Source of the DNA: Chrysoperla carnea
Lineage: Eukaryota; Arthropoda; Insecta; Neuroptera; Chrysopidae
DNA: 64,000 bases
Direction: 5' to 3'
NCBI RefSeq assembly: GCF_905475395.1
Contig: NC_058337.1
Span: forward strand, 7,118,983 to 7,182,982
Positions within the stretch are counted from its first letter, which is position 1. Every line of letters begins with the position of its first letter. The notes under the pieces were generated by a model, which made no database searches, had not been told where the DNA came from, and was given only the letters and a program-made list of their open reading frames with translations. Below, piece after piece: positions 36,601 to 48,527 of the stretch. A program made the position numbers and the translations under genes.

Positions 36601-39600
36601 AAATTTTTTGAAGGGGGAATAAAATACAACCTATGTTACTTGCTGATAATATAGTATTCTATAGGTGAAAGAATTTTTAAAATCGGTTAAGTAGAGAACT
36701 CAAAAATGAAGATTTGTATATATCCTCAAACCAAAGTATTAAAGAAAAATTTTTTTAACACAAAATTTTATCATAATCAAACAGCTGAACCGAAATAGCT
36801 CGTTTTGGAATCTATTGCACAAAAATTTGGATCATCCCTTGCCGATTTGCGTGGAGGATTGAAAAGGTGAGAAATGTTATCCTTTAATTTTATACAGGAT
36901 GTCTACTTAAATTGGCTACATATGGAAAACTTTTTTATTATAAGGTTCTTGAAAAAGTTATTCTTTATAATCTGCTTTCGAAAATTTTGACATTCAGCTA
37001 TTCACTCTTAACATCGAATATAAAGGATATCCACAAATTGAAAAAGTTCGATAGGAATGTTAATGGTTATTTAGAAATGTAGACCATTTAAAACAAATAA
37101 TAAGGGAAACGGTTCAAGAAATCACTACCGAGATATGTAGGAGTGTATTTAAACAATTTTTTAAAAGAATAGTTTTACATTTTTCTCAAAGATACAGCTG
37201 TTTAAATTATTAATTTTCGTAAAATTTTGTGTTAAAATAATTTTTCTTTAATACTTTGTAGGAATTGGAACATTCTTTATAATGGAAAATAGAACAAAAT
37301 AAAATAAAAGAATAGAATGTAATATAATAATAAATATAAATGAAATATCAACTTACTTTTACAGTAATATATATCTTTCATGAGATCTTTAGCAAGTTTA
37401 TTTCCACTACGCTTTGCATGTGCAACATCATTTATTATTTTAGACGCTAAAACTTTTAAACGATCAACAGTAAACACTGTACAATATAATATCTCATGTA
37501 ACCATGTAATGCCTCTTTCATATTTATCTTCTTCTAACTGTAATACAAATACAAAACAAAACATAACAAATCAATCAACTAATTATACCAAGTATATATG
37601 AAATATACATAGTATATTAAGTTTCGTCCCAAGTTTGTAACGCTTAAAAATATTGATACTACGAACAAAATTTTGGTATAGGTAGTCATAGAATCACCTA
37701 ATTAGTCCATTTCCGGTTGTCCGTCCGTCTGTGGACACGATAACTCAAAAACGAAAAAAGATATCGAGCTGAAATTTTTACAGCGTACTCAGGACGTAAA
37801 AAGTGAGGTCAAGTTCGTAAATGAGCATCATAGGTCAATTGGGTCTTGGGTCCGTAGGACCCGTCTTGTAAACCGTTAGAGATAGAACAAAAGTTTAAGT
37901 GTAAAAAATGTTCCTTGTCAAAAATTAAACAACTTTTGTTTGAAACATTTTTTCGTAAACATCACTGTTTACCCGTGTGGGGGCCAATTAGGCGGAAATT
38001 TTATAGTATGCACTATACTTGAATATCAGTTATTATGTGTCACATGTATGCATGTGTTATGTGATAAAGAAATCAACACTGACTATGCGTGGTATTTCAA
38101 CAATTAACTCAGTCAATGGTTTGTTTTCACTTGTTATTATTATAGTCTGTCTAGTTAACAAGTTCGATTTGGTGAAATATAAAAATACAGGGCGTAAAAC
38201 TTATGTCTTATAGTGATTAAACTTATATCTGGATGAAAAATGATCCAAATTGACGGTATGTATGTGAATATGTATGTCAGTGCTGTTTCCCATTATCAAC
38301 ACTTTTTTCCGACTCATTCATTGTATTATTTCATTTAAATACCTAACACGGTACCATTAAATTAAAATTTGTTTTAAGTTCATGACTTTATATTCTCTAG
38401 AAGACGCCATATTGAATTTAATGTGACATCACATTGCCTATAATTAGTGAATGTGATCAAGAGGCTGAAAGTTAGGAGGGAACAGATGAACATACATACC
38501 GGTCAAACAAATAAGCCTTGCCGTCGTCGGGATAAAACTTGCAATTGTCTCAATTTGGATCATTTTTCATCCAGACAATCATTTTTTCCTTGAATAACAC
38601 TTAATACTTTACAATTTGACATAAGTTTAATCACTATAACGTATGAACCAAGTGAGTGTCTGAATTTTGCAACAAAAAATTTCTCCCCACTTTCTTGGGG
38701 ACATACGGAATCCAGGCAATCATGGCCATTATTCTTTACAAACGTGAATACCATCATTCTTGATAGTTTTCATCAATATTACCCTGCCTTTTGATTCATT
38801 ATAGTATTAGTATTAGTATTTCTACCTGCAACATGAGTGAAGCTGTATGTGAAAATGGACCACATGTAAATCTGGATGTTTCTTCCAATCCAATTCTAGT
38901 TGATGTGCCAACAGTATCAGCTTCCAATTGTGTTACAACTTCTTCATATGGTATTATTTGATCTCCACGCATTATTGGCGATTCTAGTAATGCTTCTAAA
39001 TACAAAGGGAGATAATTGCGTAGATGTGGATCCAATTCCATAGTATCCATTAATAGAAACATCTACAAATAACAATCATAATTATTGTTTTAAATAAACT
39101 GAGTACTAGACCGTGGGAGTGGGAAATGATTAATACATTCTTGAAACTTTCTTCGACATCCCAAGAGTGCTGCTTTTTCAAATGAGTACGATAACGTCAT
39201 ATTTACACTATCATCGGTTTGAAAAAACACAGCAGGGATTTTGTCGGACACTATTACTCTACATTTTTTCCTATAGCTCAAATTGACCTGAAAATTTGGG
39301 ATTAAGCTTTGTTCATCCTCTAAATCAAAAGTTATATGGTGCCCAGTGGTGCACCAAAAAAGGTATGATATACTTTTTAAAAAAAACGTCCAAGTTTTCA
39401 GTTATTTAAAGTTAAATACTCCGGATTTCAACCGCCAATAACTCGGAAAGTATTGACTTTTCGAAATATACTTAAATAACAATTTTTCTTAGATTTCATC
39501 GCTCTATCGATTCCCGTTTCCATTTTCAAAAATATATATTTCCACCCCAAGAGGTGGTTACGACTCCTTGGGCAAAAGCACTATTATGCACCATATAACT

Positions 39601-42600
39601 TTTTGTTAGCATGTATTTGCTAGAAAACTTTTTTGGATTTTTTTCAATAATTTTTCATAAGGCTCGCAAGTTGAATTTTAAATTTAGTATATTTTCAAAA
39701 TGATAATGGCAACTAATGTAAAAAAGCTCACAGTTTTTGAATTGCAGTGCAAAAACTGAAAAAAGTTAGAAAATTTCTCGGTTTTTCACTTAATACGCAG
39801 GAAGCACAAATTTTTTTTGGTTTTACACTCTCCTAAGTTTTCCAAATTACATACTAAAAAATTAGTTTTACGCACTTTGCGATTTTAATGTAGGATTTGA
39901 CTGGCGTATAAAATAGGTAGTTATTTAAAAACTTACATAAACAAAGTTGGTGTTAACATGATCCACATGTGTATAAATTGGAACTTTTGACAATTCAAAT
40001 GATGGACATGGTGTTGGACCATCCGTTCTATATCTAGCAATTTTATGATATTGAATTGTATCAGTTCCAGGTATTGGAATTGATCGTATCATTTCTGTTG
40101 GTGGTTCACGTCCATTATGGCTAAGAGCCGCTTCCAATGCTTCCGCTTTTGTCTTTAACCCATCTTCACCTAACTCTTTAATTTGTTTTTGTACTCGACT
40201 CATTTCCTCTTCAACCATTTTCTTTTGTTCTGCTATGCTAGGCACGCCCTTAATTGTAATCATTGGTGCTTCAAATAAATATTTCTTAATTAAATTTATC
40301 CAAAACTCTTTTGGTTCATTTTTAACACGCTGCAAATCTTCGATTCCACTTAATCGTTGTTTGAACTGCAAAGATTTTTAAACTTGTATAGTTTTGCAAT
40401 TTTTTTTTTTTTTTTTATAATTTTGATGGGAAAAACTAAAAATTTTAAAAACTTTTAGCAGTTTAAAATCAATTTTGAATTATTTTATTTTTGGTTTTTT
40501 AATAGGCTGTCACAATAACATTCAATGTTTCCATAGGAATAAAATTTGATCCCAGGGTCTCCAGACCTTACTTATTTTTTGATGGACAAAATACATACAA
40601 TTACAGATTATAGTTTTTAATTTAAAACAGACCTGCAACTCCCTTTTTACTATTTTACATAAATAATCTAAAAATTTTTACTTTTTTATTTCTCTGAAGG
40701 TGCCTTACTCCAGGTGGTTCTACACGATTATATAATATGTTAGAGCCATCTATTAGTTTGAATAATATTTATTTTAATGGTTGTTGGGGAAACAATATTT
40801 TATATATTTTTAAATAAATAAATGCGTCTTTCAAATTTTGCATGTAGTTAAAATTCGTTAAGTTTCTTTGTGTGTATTCTCAATTGATTGCGTTTGTTAA
40901 CTTTTTTTGGACCATTTGTGTAGTAACTTTATTTAAGTATTTAGGCCGTTTTATTGTGCCTCTGTCCATTAAATAATTTGTGTATTTTAGTTTTGGTCGT
41001 TTTAGGTGTATTTATATTATTTTCTGATTTTTAATGGTATGTAATTAGTTTATTTTAGTGTTCAGGTCTTGTAAATCGTGTTGATAACCTTTAGATCGTG
41101 TTTATTTGTGATTATTAACGAACTAAAACGATTGCATTTTAACTTACACCAAATTAGTAAGTAATAATTTTAAATATGTTAATATTAAAATAAATGCTAA
41201 TTTGTTTCAAATATTGCAATAAATTATTATTAATGCTAATTCTCAGGTATCAGGTGCTACAGGTACGTAACAATTATACTGCACTTTACTTACAGTCTGA
41301 GGATTGATTCTTACGTATGTTTCAAAGAACAAACATTTTTTTCTATTTTCCGGGGTATTTGAATGACCAAAGTTGTGTCAATCTTGTAGGAAGGTGTTTT
41401 ACAACATATATTATCAAATGGAATTGGTTTTGTGCGGTTGCCAAGATTTTATGTTTTTGGCTTAGGCGTTTGCCAATATTAATTTAAAATATTTTACAAT
41501 AGTTGTCAGACAGTAAAGTGAGTATAATATTCACGTACTTGTAAATTGACCGTCGGCCCAAGCTAGCGGGTATGTATACGTTCCCTGTACAGACTAATAC
41601 TACTCTATTGTACATATTTTGTCCATCAGAAAATAAATAAGGTCTGTAGGCCTTGGGATCTTGCTCTATTATTCCTGAATGAGAAAAATTTTGATTCAAG
41701 GACCCATATCCCTGTCACCCGAAGACGAGAAGTCTTCGGGTAAGAGCTGCTATTTTAATTAGATGAATCTATGCCCTGCGCAAAGTCCCAGTAATCAAAA
41801 TGGGCTTGTCGTAGCCATTCCTAAATTCGATAAATTACGGAGCATCTTACTATGGGAATGACAGACAGGTGAAAGGAATAAAGGAATGTTTGAGATGACC
41901 CTTCTCATAGTAACGAAACCACTGTTTCATTCCCTTTAACGCCAAAGTGGCCCGGTATCTAGATCAGTCTGGGTGTGTTTTCAGCACCAAACAGTTTAGT
42001 TCCTCGAAGCACTCATAGACTATTCTCGATTTGAATCTATAAAATAGACTGAAAAAAAAATTATTTCGGATTTGAGTAGAGTGGTATGGCTTCAATACTG
42101 CTATACTACCTTAAGATGATATAAAATAATTTCAAAAAAATAATGCCTTTATATTCTAAGAATCATTTAAAACAAAAGGGAGCGTAATTAAATATATAAT
42201 TAAAATGATTGAGTTTGAGTTGAGTAACTTACATCATTAGCATCACGCCCGTAAAGAAAATCACCAATAATGATAAATGCCATCGCATCATGTGGATTTG
42301 ATTCCAAATGACTTAAACGTTCTAATTGGAATCGATGGATGACAGTGTGTAAACGACGCATATCAATCGATTCTGTCCCATTCACAAATGATTCTAAGAT
42401 CTTTAGTAATTTCGGTTCAACCAATTCTATTTTACCTTTCGGTACATTTTCAAACATTATGTATAACATTGAAATTGAATTTTCTGATAAACTGTAGCCA
42501 ATCTATAACAAACAAATAAAATTAGCAGATAATCAAATTATTTAATATAATAATAATAATTATTATTAAATCTAAATCAAAATTATTCGTCCGCTCAAAA

Positions 42601-45600
42601 TAATGTTTTTCTGTGCACTTCATTCAAAGGCAAAAAAAAGTAAAAATTAGGAAGGTTTCGGCATCTAGTTTAACACCCTACTAACGTCCAGTCTCGGAAG
42701 TGCTGAGGTTGCGATAATTAACGCTATATATACATTAAAAAACCATTTTTATGCCATAATCCGGATCATCAACTTTTTGAAAAAAAGTTTCAAACAAAAA
42801 TTGCCGGAAATTTTGTTTTCTAAGAAAAATGTACAATCAAAAATTGGAATAACTTCAGCCATTTTCTCGAAAATTGGGGAAAACGGCCAAATGTATATAT
42901 TTATATGCTAATTAACAATATCTTGAAAAAAAATATAGAGTGGAAAATTTCGATATCTTTAGCCGTTTTCAAAACGATCAATTATTTTTTAATTATTGAA
43001 TCATTATCCTCGAATTATTTGTAAAAAGTCCCGAATATGGTTACTCGGTGGTTTTTGAGATACCTGATTCGCAATGTTATCACAGTAAATAAAATGTAAG
43101 ACAGTAAAAAATATCCAGAGCACACCTGGAGGTATGTTGACATGAAAGAAATCTCGCTAATGCTATATTGAAATATAAGATATTTTTGTAGTTATTACGG
43201 TTGATTAGATTGTCACTGTCTTACTCTTATTTTAAGTGAGGAGTCCGAGGGACTTCTCTAAGTCACATTTACCAATGCCTGGTGTAAAGTTAAAATGAAA
43301 ATTAAACTTACATTACTAGCCAAAGGATCTTCAATTTCAATAAATTCCCGTTGTAAAGGTGAAATAGATGTATCAGTTAAATATTTTAATAATAAAGCAC
43401 AAGCATTCATTTCATATAGTTGAGTGACAGCTGATGGTCCACGCCAACCCACGTACACCAGACCATTTGTTTCTTCATCACATGGATATTTTATTTCTTT
43501 AGAAACAGATTTTGTTAGAGCTGGTACTTCATTTTGCCAAGGTCTTTCAAATGCATCTAATGGACCCTGTAAATCAAATCAAATTAGTTGATGAAAGAAA
43601 AAGTCTTTTGTGGTCAAAATTTTTACGGGACCGAGTGCAAACAGTTCTTATGAGGGTTTAGAAAAACGTCAATTTAGTCAAAAATTGTGTAATATAGGTT
43701 AGGTATATATAAGCTCGTTACTCTTGTCCATAATGCACTAAATTACAGGAGTTATTTTATTATTTAAATAGGTTCAGTATTTTGTACTGAATATAAATGC
43801 ACAAAATCCTTACAGAAATAGGCGGGATAAATGCCTACATTTTAAGGAAAACCGTTATAGGCCATATCTCCATGACCCTGCACTTTAGACCAAATATAAC
43901 TTTTTTTTTATATCACCGTTTATGACTTATACGACTATGACGATTTACTGATTGACTATTTGACCGTTATCTCTTCTAATAATTGTTTAAATAATAGAAT
44001 GCAAATAACTTAACTTTTAAATCTACAAATTTCCTTCAACTTTTTTCCCTAAAAATAATATTTACAAAGTTATAACGCGTTCAATGTTGCAACCACCGAA
44101 TGCAGGGTTAATAAAAAAGAGGTATACTTAGTGTAATGATAAAAATTCAATAAATATATAATAAAATAAAGTTCAATCCCCCGACTGTAATGACGATTTT
44201 ATTTATCATAACAATTTCAAATGAAAATGTTTTCTTGTTTTTATACTTTTAAGAGCACGATTTTGTAAGAGCGTCGGGGTTTTAGTTATTGAACTTTATT
44301 TTATTTAAACTATTTTGGGGTTATAGTTTCGTGATAACGTAATACAATACTACAATACATATATTATTGAAAAGTGCTAATTACGCCCTATAATTTCATA
44401 CCAAACATGTTATCATTAAATGGAAATTCGTTTTTCGATCATAACTTTATTTCCTCTAGAAGGCGACATATTCTATTTGACGCCACATAGCCTATAACTA
44501 GCAGGCAATAACTTCTTAGCCTATAACTAGCTTCCAAAGATTCCTAATTTGTCAAATTATGATAAGTAGTTCAGAAGCTAGGTCCGAACAGATGAACATA
44601 CATACATATGGATCAAACACATTTACATGTCTGAAGTAAATTTTCATTTCTGAAGTAAAAATGTTAAATTTTTCAGTTTTTAACGTTAAATACTCAGAAT
44701 TTCAATCGCCAATAACTCGGAAAGTATTGACTTTTCGAAATATACTTAAACCAATTAACAACTGCCATTTTCAATATATATTTTTCCACCCCTTAAAAGA
44801 AAGTCTCACCCCCTACGAAAAAGCATCACTAGGCACTATATAACTAGAGGATGAATAAAAATTAATCCCAAATTTTTAGGTCAATCGGAGCTGTAGGAAA
44901 GAATTTAAAGGTTTAAGTCTGCTTTACTGGAATATCAGAAGCTCATTTACTACGGGGCAGAAAGTTAGGGTTCATAGATTTTTTTACGTGACATATCCTA
45001 GAATACTTATATATCTGAATATGATTTCGTTTAGTACACTCCAACATTTTCCACTGACTCCCATAAAAATGAACTGACGAGGATTCGATTCCTAGGTCAT
45101 ATGCCTTATCTGCTCAACTACAAGGTTTTAGTAATTACTTACCCGAGCAAGAATTTTTTGTTCAATAATTTCAATGGACTTAAAAACATCCAAATGATTG
45201 ACTGGACCAGTAATAATCACAACTAAATTATCAGGTCTATAATATTGTTTATGGAAATCCTTGCATTTTTCATTCGTTGTACTTTCTCGTAAATTTTTCA
45301 TAATACCACCTATTTGTGATTTGTATCCACAATGACCCGGATACATTTCTCTAGACAATTCTAAATGAACACGAGATTCACCAGAGTTTTCACATCCTTG
45401 CATTTCACAATAAACTACTCCAGCATCATCACCTTCTCCTGTCACATGATGTACCTCGGTGACAAAAGCTTCATCGGTCATAGTTGGATATAAAACATGA
45501 TCTAAATAAATTGGTAATAGTGACAAAAATCCTTCACTGCCAGCAGTTGAAATTGTGTAACAAGTGTGATCAACATCAGTCCATGCATTCGTTCCACGCG

Positions 45601-45980
45601 CTAAGCATCTATTTGCAAGCAAATCCAAGACACCTTTATAAGGATATTCTTCACTTCCCAAAAAAATTAAATGCTCTAAGGTATGAGGTAAACCATCATC
45701 GTCAAAAGTCTCCGTAGCTAAATCAAATACATAGATAGAGATAGATTAATAAAGCATACCCAGTTGGATTTAAGTTCAAGTTATCGACTAACATACCAAG
45801 ACAGAAATATCCATTAACAGTTGGACCTTGAACATCGGCTAAAACAACTGTTATACCGGTTCGTGTTGATTTGTATTTATGAACCGGAATATAATTTTCT
45901 GCTTTTAAAGAATACACTAATTCAAAGTTATTTAATATTTGTTGTGCTGGTGAACCATCGACAGGTGTAGGTGCCATCAT
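32003..45980 (-). CDS. M16-family zinc metallopeptidase, C05D11.1 type, 12 exons
   Basis: A complete 1008-residue protein. Exons (minus strand): 45980-45797, 45717-45143, 43566-43312, 42502-42233, 40365-39937, 39062-38826, 37537-37357, 36396-36147, 34409-34223, 34147-34004, 33236-33079, 32159-32003. All introns are GT-AG and the frame holds throughout. The inverted zinc motif HxxEH is 'HTLEH' at residues 73-77, with Glu76 as the likely base. A probable third ligand is Glu166 in 'VVYCEMQG'. Blocks such as 'GSEEYPYKGVLDLLANRCLA' and 'NAWTDVDHTCYT' are typical of the M16 group named after C. elegans C05D11.1, related to presequence protease and insulysin. A charged helical stretch near 470-510 may be the hinge between the two halves. 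No clear signal or transit peptide is visible, so location and substrate are unknown. Introns carry family A, a Helitron and foldbacks. Confidence 0.93.
32285..32700. mobile_element. Foldback element in M16 intron 11
   Basis: Inverted arms: 'caaaaggctagatttttgtt', 'aaagaacaactttctaattt' and 'gtgaggttttaatt' recur inverted at 32510-32690, centred on 'gataccggtacttacaccgg'. A single-arm relative is at 57430-57760 in an intron of the ALMS-motif gene. Confidence 0.85.
33602..33955 (+). mobile_element. Helitron, non-autonomous, in M16 intron 10
   Basis: It begins 'tcttatatatttaaacgagc' with a (TA)n run and 'ggctccaacgattttcatga'. It ends in the hairpin 'accgagcaaagctcggt' followed by 'catccagatatt'. 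A short GC hairpin just before the 3' end is a Helitron hallmark. Its end lies only about 50 bp from exon 10. Confidence 0.8.
34795..35045. mobile_element. Foldback element in M16 intron 8
   Basis: Arms at about 34810-34930 and 34944-35045 share 'gtactcgtataggttaa', 'gtggtagtg', 'ccaaacaaaag' and 'gaaaaacat' in inverted order, around a loop of a few bases. Confidence 0.85.
35523..35650 (+). repeat. Family A fragment, copy 9, in M16 intron 8
   Basis: It starts 'tataccatgtatatgtaa', skips the middle of the element, and stops after 'aggacataaaaagtga'. A short duplication ('agtatcgt-agagaaaa') follows at 35655 and 35718. Confidence 0.8.
36725..37262. repeat. Inverted repeat pair in M16 intron 7
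   Basis: 'aaagtattaaagaaaaattt' with 'cacaaaatttta' at 36734-36770 recurs inverted at about 37210-37258 and directly at about 33290-33340 in intron 10. A segment 'aggatgtctacttaaattgg' near 36896 is shared with 61355-61388. Transposon debris. Confidence 0.65.
37584..38136 (+). repeat. Family A repeat, copy 10, in M16 intron 6
   Basis: Full-length plus copy, from 'tataccaagtatatatgaaa' to 'tttgttttcacttgttat'. Confidence 0.9.
38196..38790. repeat. Inverted repeat element in M16 intron 6
   Basis: 'acttatgtcttatagtgatt' and 'ggatgaaaaatgatccaaat' near 38200-38255 recur inverted at 38556-38640. The middle ('gaacagatgaacatacatac') is shared with 44585-44605 in intron 2. Confidence 0.75.
39100..39900. 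repeat. Transposon debris in M16 intron 5
   Basis: 'gccaataactcggaaagtat' and flanking sequence at 39432-39590 match 44705-44840 in intron 2. 'cctgaaaatttgggatt' near 39288 matches inverted sequence near 44865. Frames here are not genes. Confidence 0.65.
40380..42230. other. M16 intron 4, mostly unidentified
   Basis: A 1.87-kb intron. A GC-richer block at about 41700-42010 contains the hairpin 'cccgaagacgagaagtcttcggg' near 41719 and looks like a transposon remnant, but no frame is readable. Nothing else is identified. Confidence 0.45.
44160..44310. mobile_element. Small inverted-repeat element in M16 intron 2
   Basis: Ends 'ataaaataaagttcaat' and 'attgaactttattttat' are inverted; a diverged relative lies at 59805-59990 in an intron of the ALMS-motif gene. 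Confidence 0.75.
44395..44890. repeat. Transposon debris in M16 intron 2
   Basis: Shares blocks with introns 5 and 6 ('gatgaacatacatac', 'gccaataactcggaaagtat'). Includes a local duplication of 'agcctataactagc' at 44488 and 44519. Confidence 0.7.
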
Positions 45981-46652
45981 GAATTAATGTTATTGTCCCG
46001 TATTACTTTCTGAATCTGTTAATCCAAAACAAAAACTTTTAAAGAATATTGTAAAGAAATTTCAGTAATAAATTTTGGTTAATTGACAATTGTAATTTGT
46101 AATGTGGTGATGTAGAGTGCGCCTTAATGGCAAAAATATCAAAACGTTTTTATTTACTGTTACCTGAATAATCGGAATGTAGATATGCGTTTTTGTTTAC
46201 AACTGTTGATACTATAGAGCAGCTATATAGATGATATAATCACAGACAAAAGATATTAGACTAGAGTGTATCACGACAGGAATAAGATTTTAGGCTGCCG
46301 GCTATGACACATAATAATTTTGTCTAGCTTCTTTTGTATACTTAACAGACAAAATTGTTATTTTTTATTCAAACTATTTTCATTCATTTGAGAATCGTTT
46401 GGGAGGATTTGGGAATATAATTTTAAAATTTGGGAATTATTAGTTTTCCTGTAATTAATTATTCTTTTTTCAGCGTATAGTTAGCAGATAGGAAATTAAA
46501 TCAACTTAATTTTTATGATATTCGAAAGGAAATCATTTGGGAATTACGATAAACATGGTTTCAGAGTTTGGAAATATATAATTAATTAATTACACATATT
46601 TTTTAGTTAATTTATAGGTTATGTTAATTCGTACACCTGAACCATTTATTGT
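45981..46652. other. 5' flank of the M16 gene
   Basis: No gene seen. The M16 promoter should be here on the minus strand; no defined element is recognisable. Confidence 0.4.
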
Positions 46653-47364
46653 TATTCGCTCCGTGCGTGAGTTTCGTTTCCATGGTAACGATACACTACT
46701 TTAATTATAGAATTGTATGGATGCATATATAATTGTATGGATTGCATTTAAGACTTACATTTAAAATTTAATACAGTAGAATCTCGATAAGTTAAAGTCC
46801 AAGGGAAACACAAAATATTTTAAGTTATAGAGGTTTTAAGTTATCAAGGGTCTATGTTAGGTAAAGGTTAATATAGAGGTATGTACATGTTTCTATGTAC
46901 CCTAGTTAATATAGAGGTATGTACATGTTTCTATGTAGTTACTGAGGGCCTATACAGAGATTATTTATTTAAGTTATAGAGGTTGCGTATTTTAAGTTAT
47001 AGAGGTTTTGGGCTCTGATGGGAAGGGAACATAGTATTTTTTGAAGTAACAGAGGTTTTTATGTTACCGAGGTTTAAGTTATCGAGATTCTACTGTATTA
47101 TTGTCTCACAAATTTAAATAAATAATTATGATAATTTACATTTGAAAAATAATATTTGTTCAATTTGATTTCTTATTTTCACAATTTTTAATGCATTAAG
47201 TTTAATTAATTAGTGTTTTTCAATAATTTTAATTTGACATTTCTATAACATTACCATGTAAAGAATTGCAAATTAGTCATAACAGCCCCCTTTAACTCCA
47301 CAATTTTTCACTGGAAGCGCTGGCATCGATTTTATTGTCCCTACCATGACTACGCACACAACGA
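46653..47364 (+). mobile_element. Family B MITE, copy 4, with a nested insertion
   Basis: From 'attcgctccgtgcgtgagt' to 'atgactacgcacacaacga', interrupted at 46774-47095 by another MITE. Confidence 0.85.
46774..47095. mobile_element. pogo/Tigger-like MITE nested in family B
   Basis: Ends 'cagtagaatctcgataagtt' and 'aagttatcgagattctactg' form an inverted repeat of the pogo/Tigger type, flanked by a TA duplication (46772-46773 and 47096-47097). The interior has a direct repeat of about 45 bp ('gttaatatagaggtatgtac' twice, 46868 and 46905). No frame. Confidence 0.92.
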
Positions 47365-47701
47365 TCCAATATTCAAATATTACTGAATAATTTATTTTTT
47401 AATTTATGTAAATGTTAAGTTTTATTTTTCATTAAAACTGTTCTTATGCAATTGAAAATCGTTTGGGAAGATTAAGGAATATAATTTTATTATTTGGGAC
47501 GGATTAGTTTTCATGTAATTAACCAGTTTTTCAAAGCGTATACTAGCAGGTCAGAAATTAAATTTTCACCATTTTTAAGTTATTTGATAATAATTTGAGA
47601 TAATTTGAGACTAATCTAATTTATTTGGGAATTACATTAAACACGGTTCCATCATTTGGGACAGTATAATTAATTAATTAATTAATTAATTACATTTATT
47701 T

Positions 47702-48028
47702 TTATACAATGTATAAGAAATATACCAAGGTATACTAGGTTTAGTCCCAAGTTTGTAACGCTTAAAAATATTGATGCTATGAACAAAATTTTGGTATAGG
47801 TGTATATAAAATCACCTAATTAGTTCATTTCCGGTTGTCTGTGTGTCTGTCGTCACGATTACTCAAAAACGAAAAAAGATATCAAGCTGAAAAAAATTTG
47901 TATAGAATGCTGAGGACGTAAACAGTGAGGTCGAGTTCGTAAATGAGCAACATAGGCCAATTAAGTCTTAGGTCCGTAGGTCCCATCTTGTAAGCCGTTA
48001 AAGTAGAACAAAAGTTTAAATGTAAAAT
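47702..48028 (+). repeat. Family A fragment, copy 11
   Basis: Starts 'tatacaatgtataagaaa' and stops after 'gaacaaaagtttaaatgtaaa'; the 3' part is missing. The stretch 48029-48500 is AT-rich and empty. Confidence 0.85.
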
Positions 48029-48527
48029 TAAAAATGTAAAATTATTAAGTAATTTTATAATAACCTAATTTGAAATATTAGTTCATTAAGCTAGCCAGCA
48101 AAATTTATATTGTTAAATTCCTTATATTAAATATCATAATAATTGAATTGAGGTCTAATTTGTTGTATATTTAATATTTTCACCTAAAAGTTTTAAAGAC
48201 CTCGGTAAATGATCAGAATCATGCAGTAATTATACAAACTGAAACAAGAACATATACAGTAATTATTACAACTTGGAGTTCCAATTTCTACTTAATTCAA
48301 TCAAACAATACAAGTGATAATTCATAAAATATATTTAAACGCATCGAATATAATATTAATTATACATAATATCAAAATTACATCAGTGTTTAATTCATTG
48401 GAATTGGTTTTCATCTTCAAGGATTTTCAAAATGTTATACTTATAAAACATTAAGATTTTGTGGTGGCAGTAAAGACCTTTTGGGCACACGACAATATTT
48501 ACAATATAATGACACATCAAAAACTGT

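Noticed and set aside
41700..42060. GC-richer block as an RNA gene or exon
   Set aside because: No frame, no recognisable RNA fold beyond one short hairpin, and it lies inside an M16 intron.
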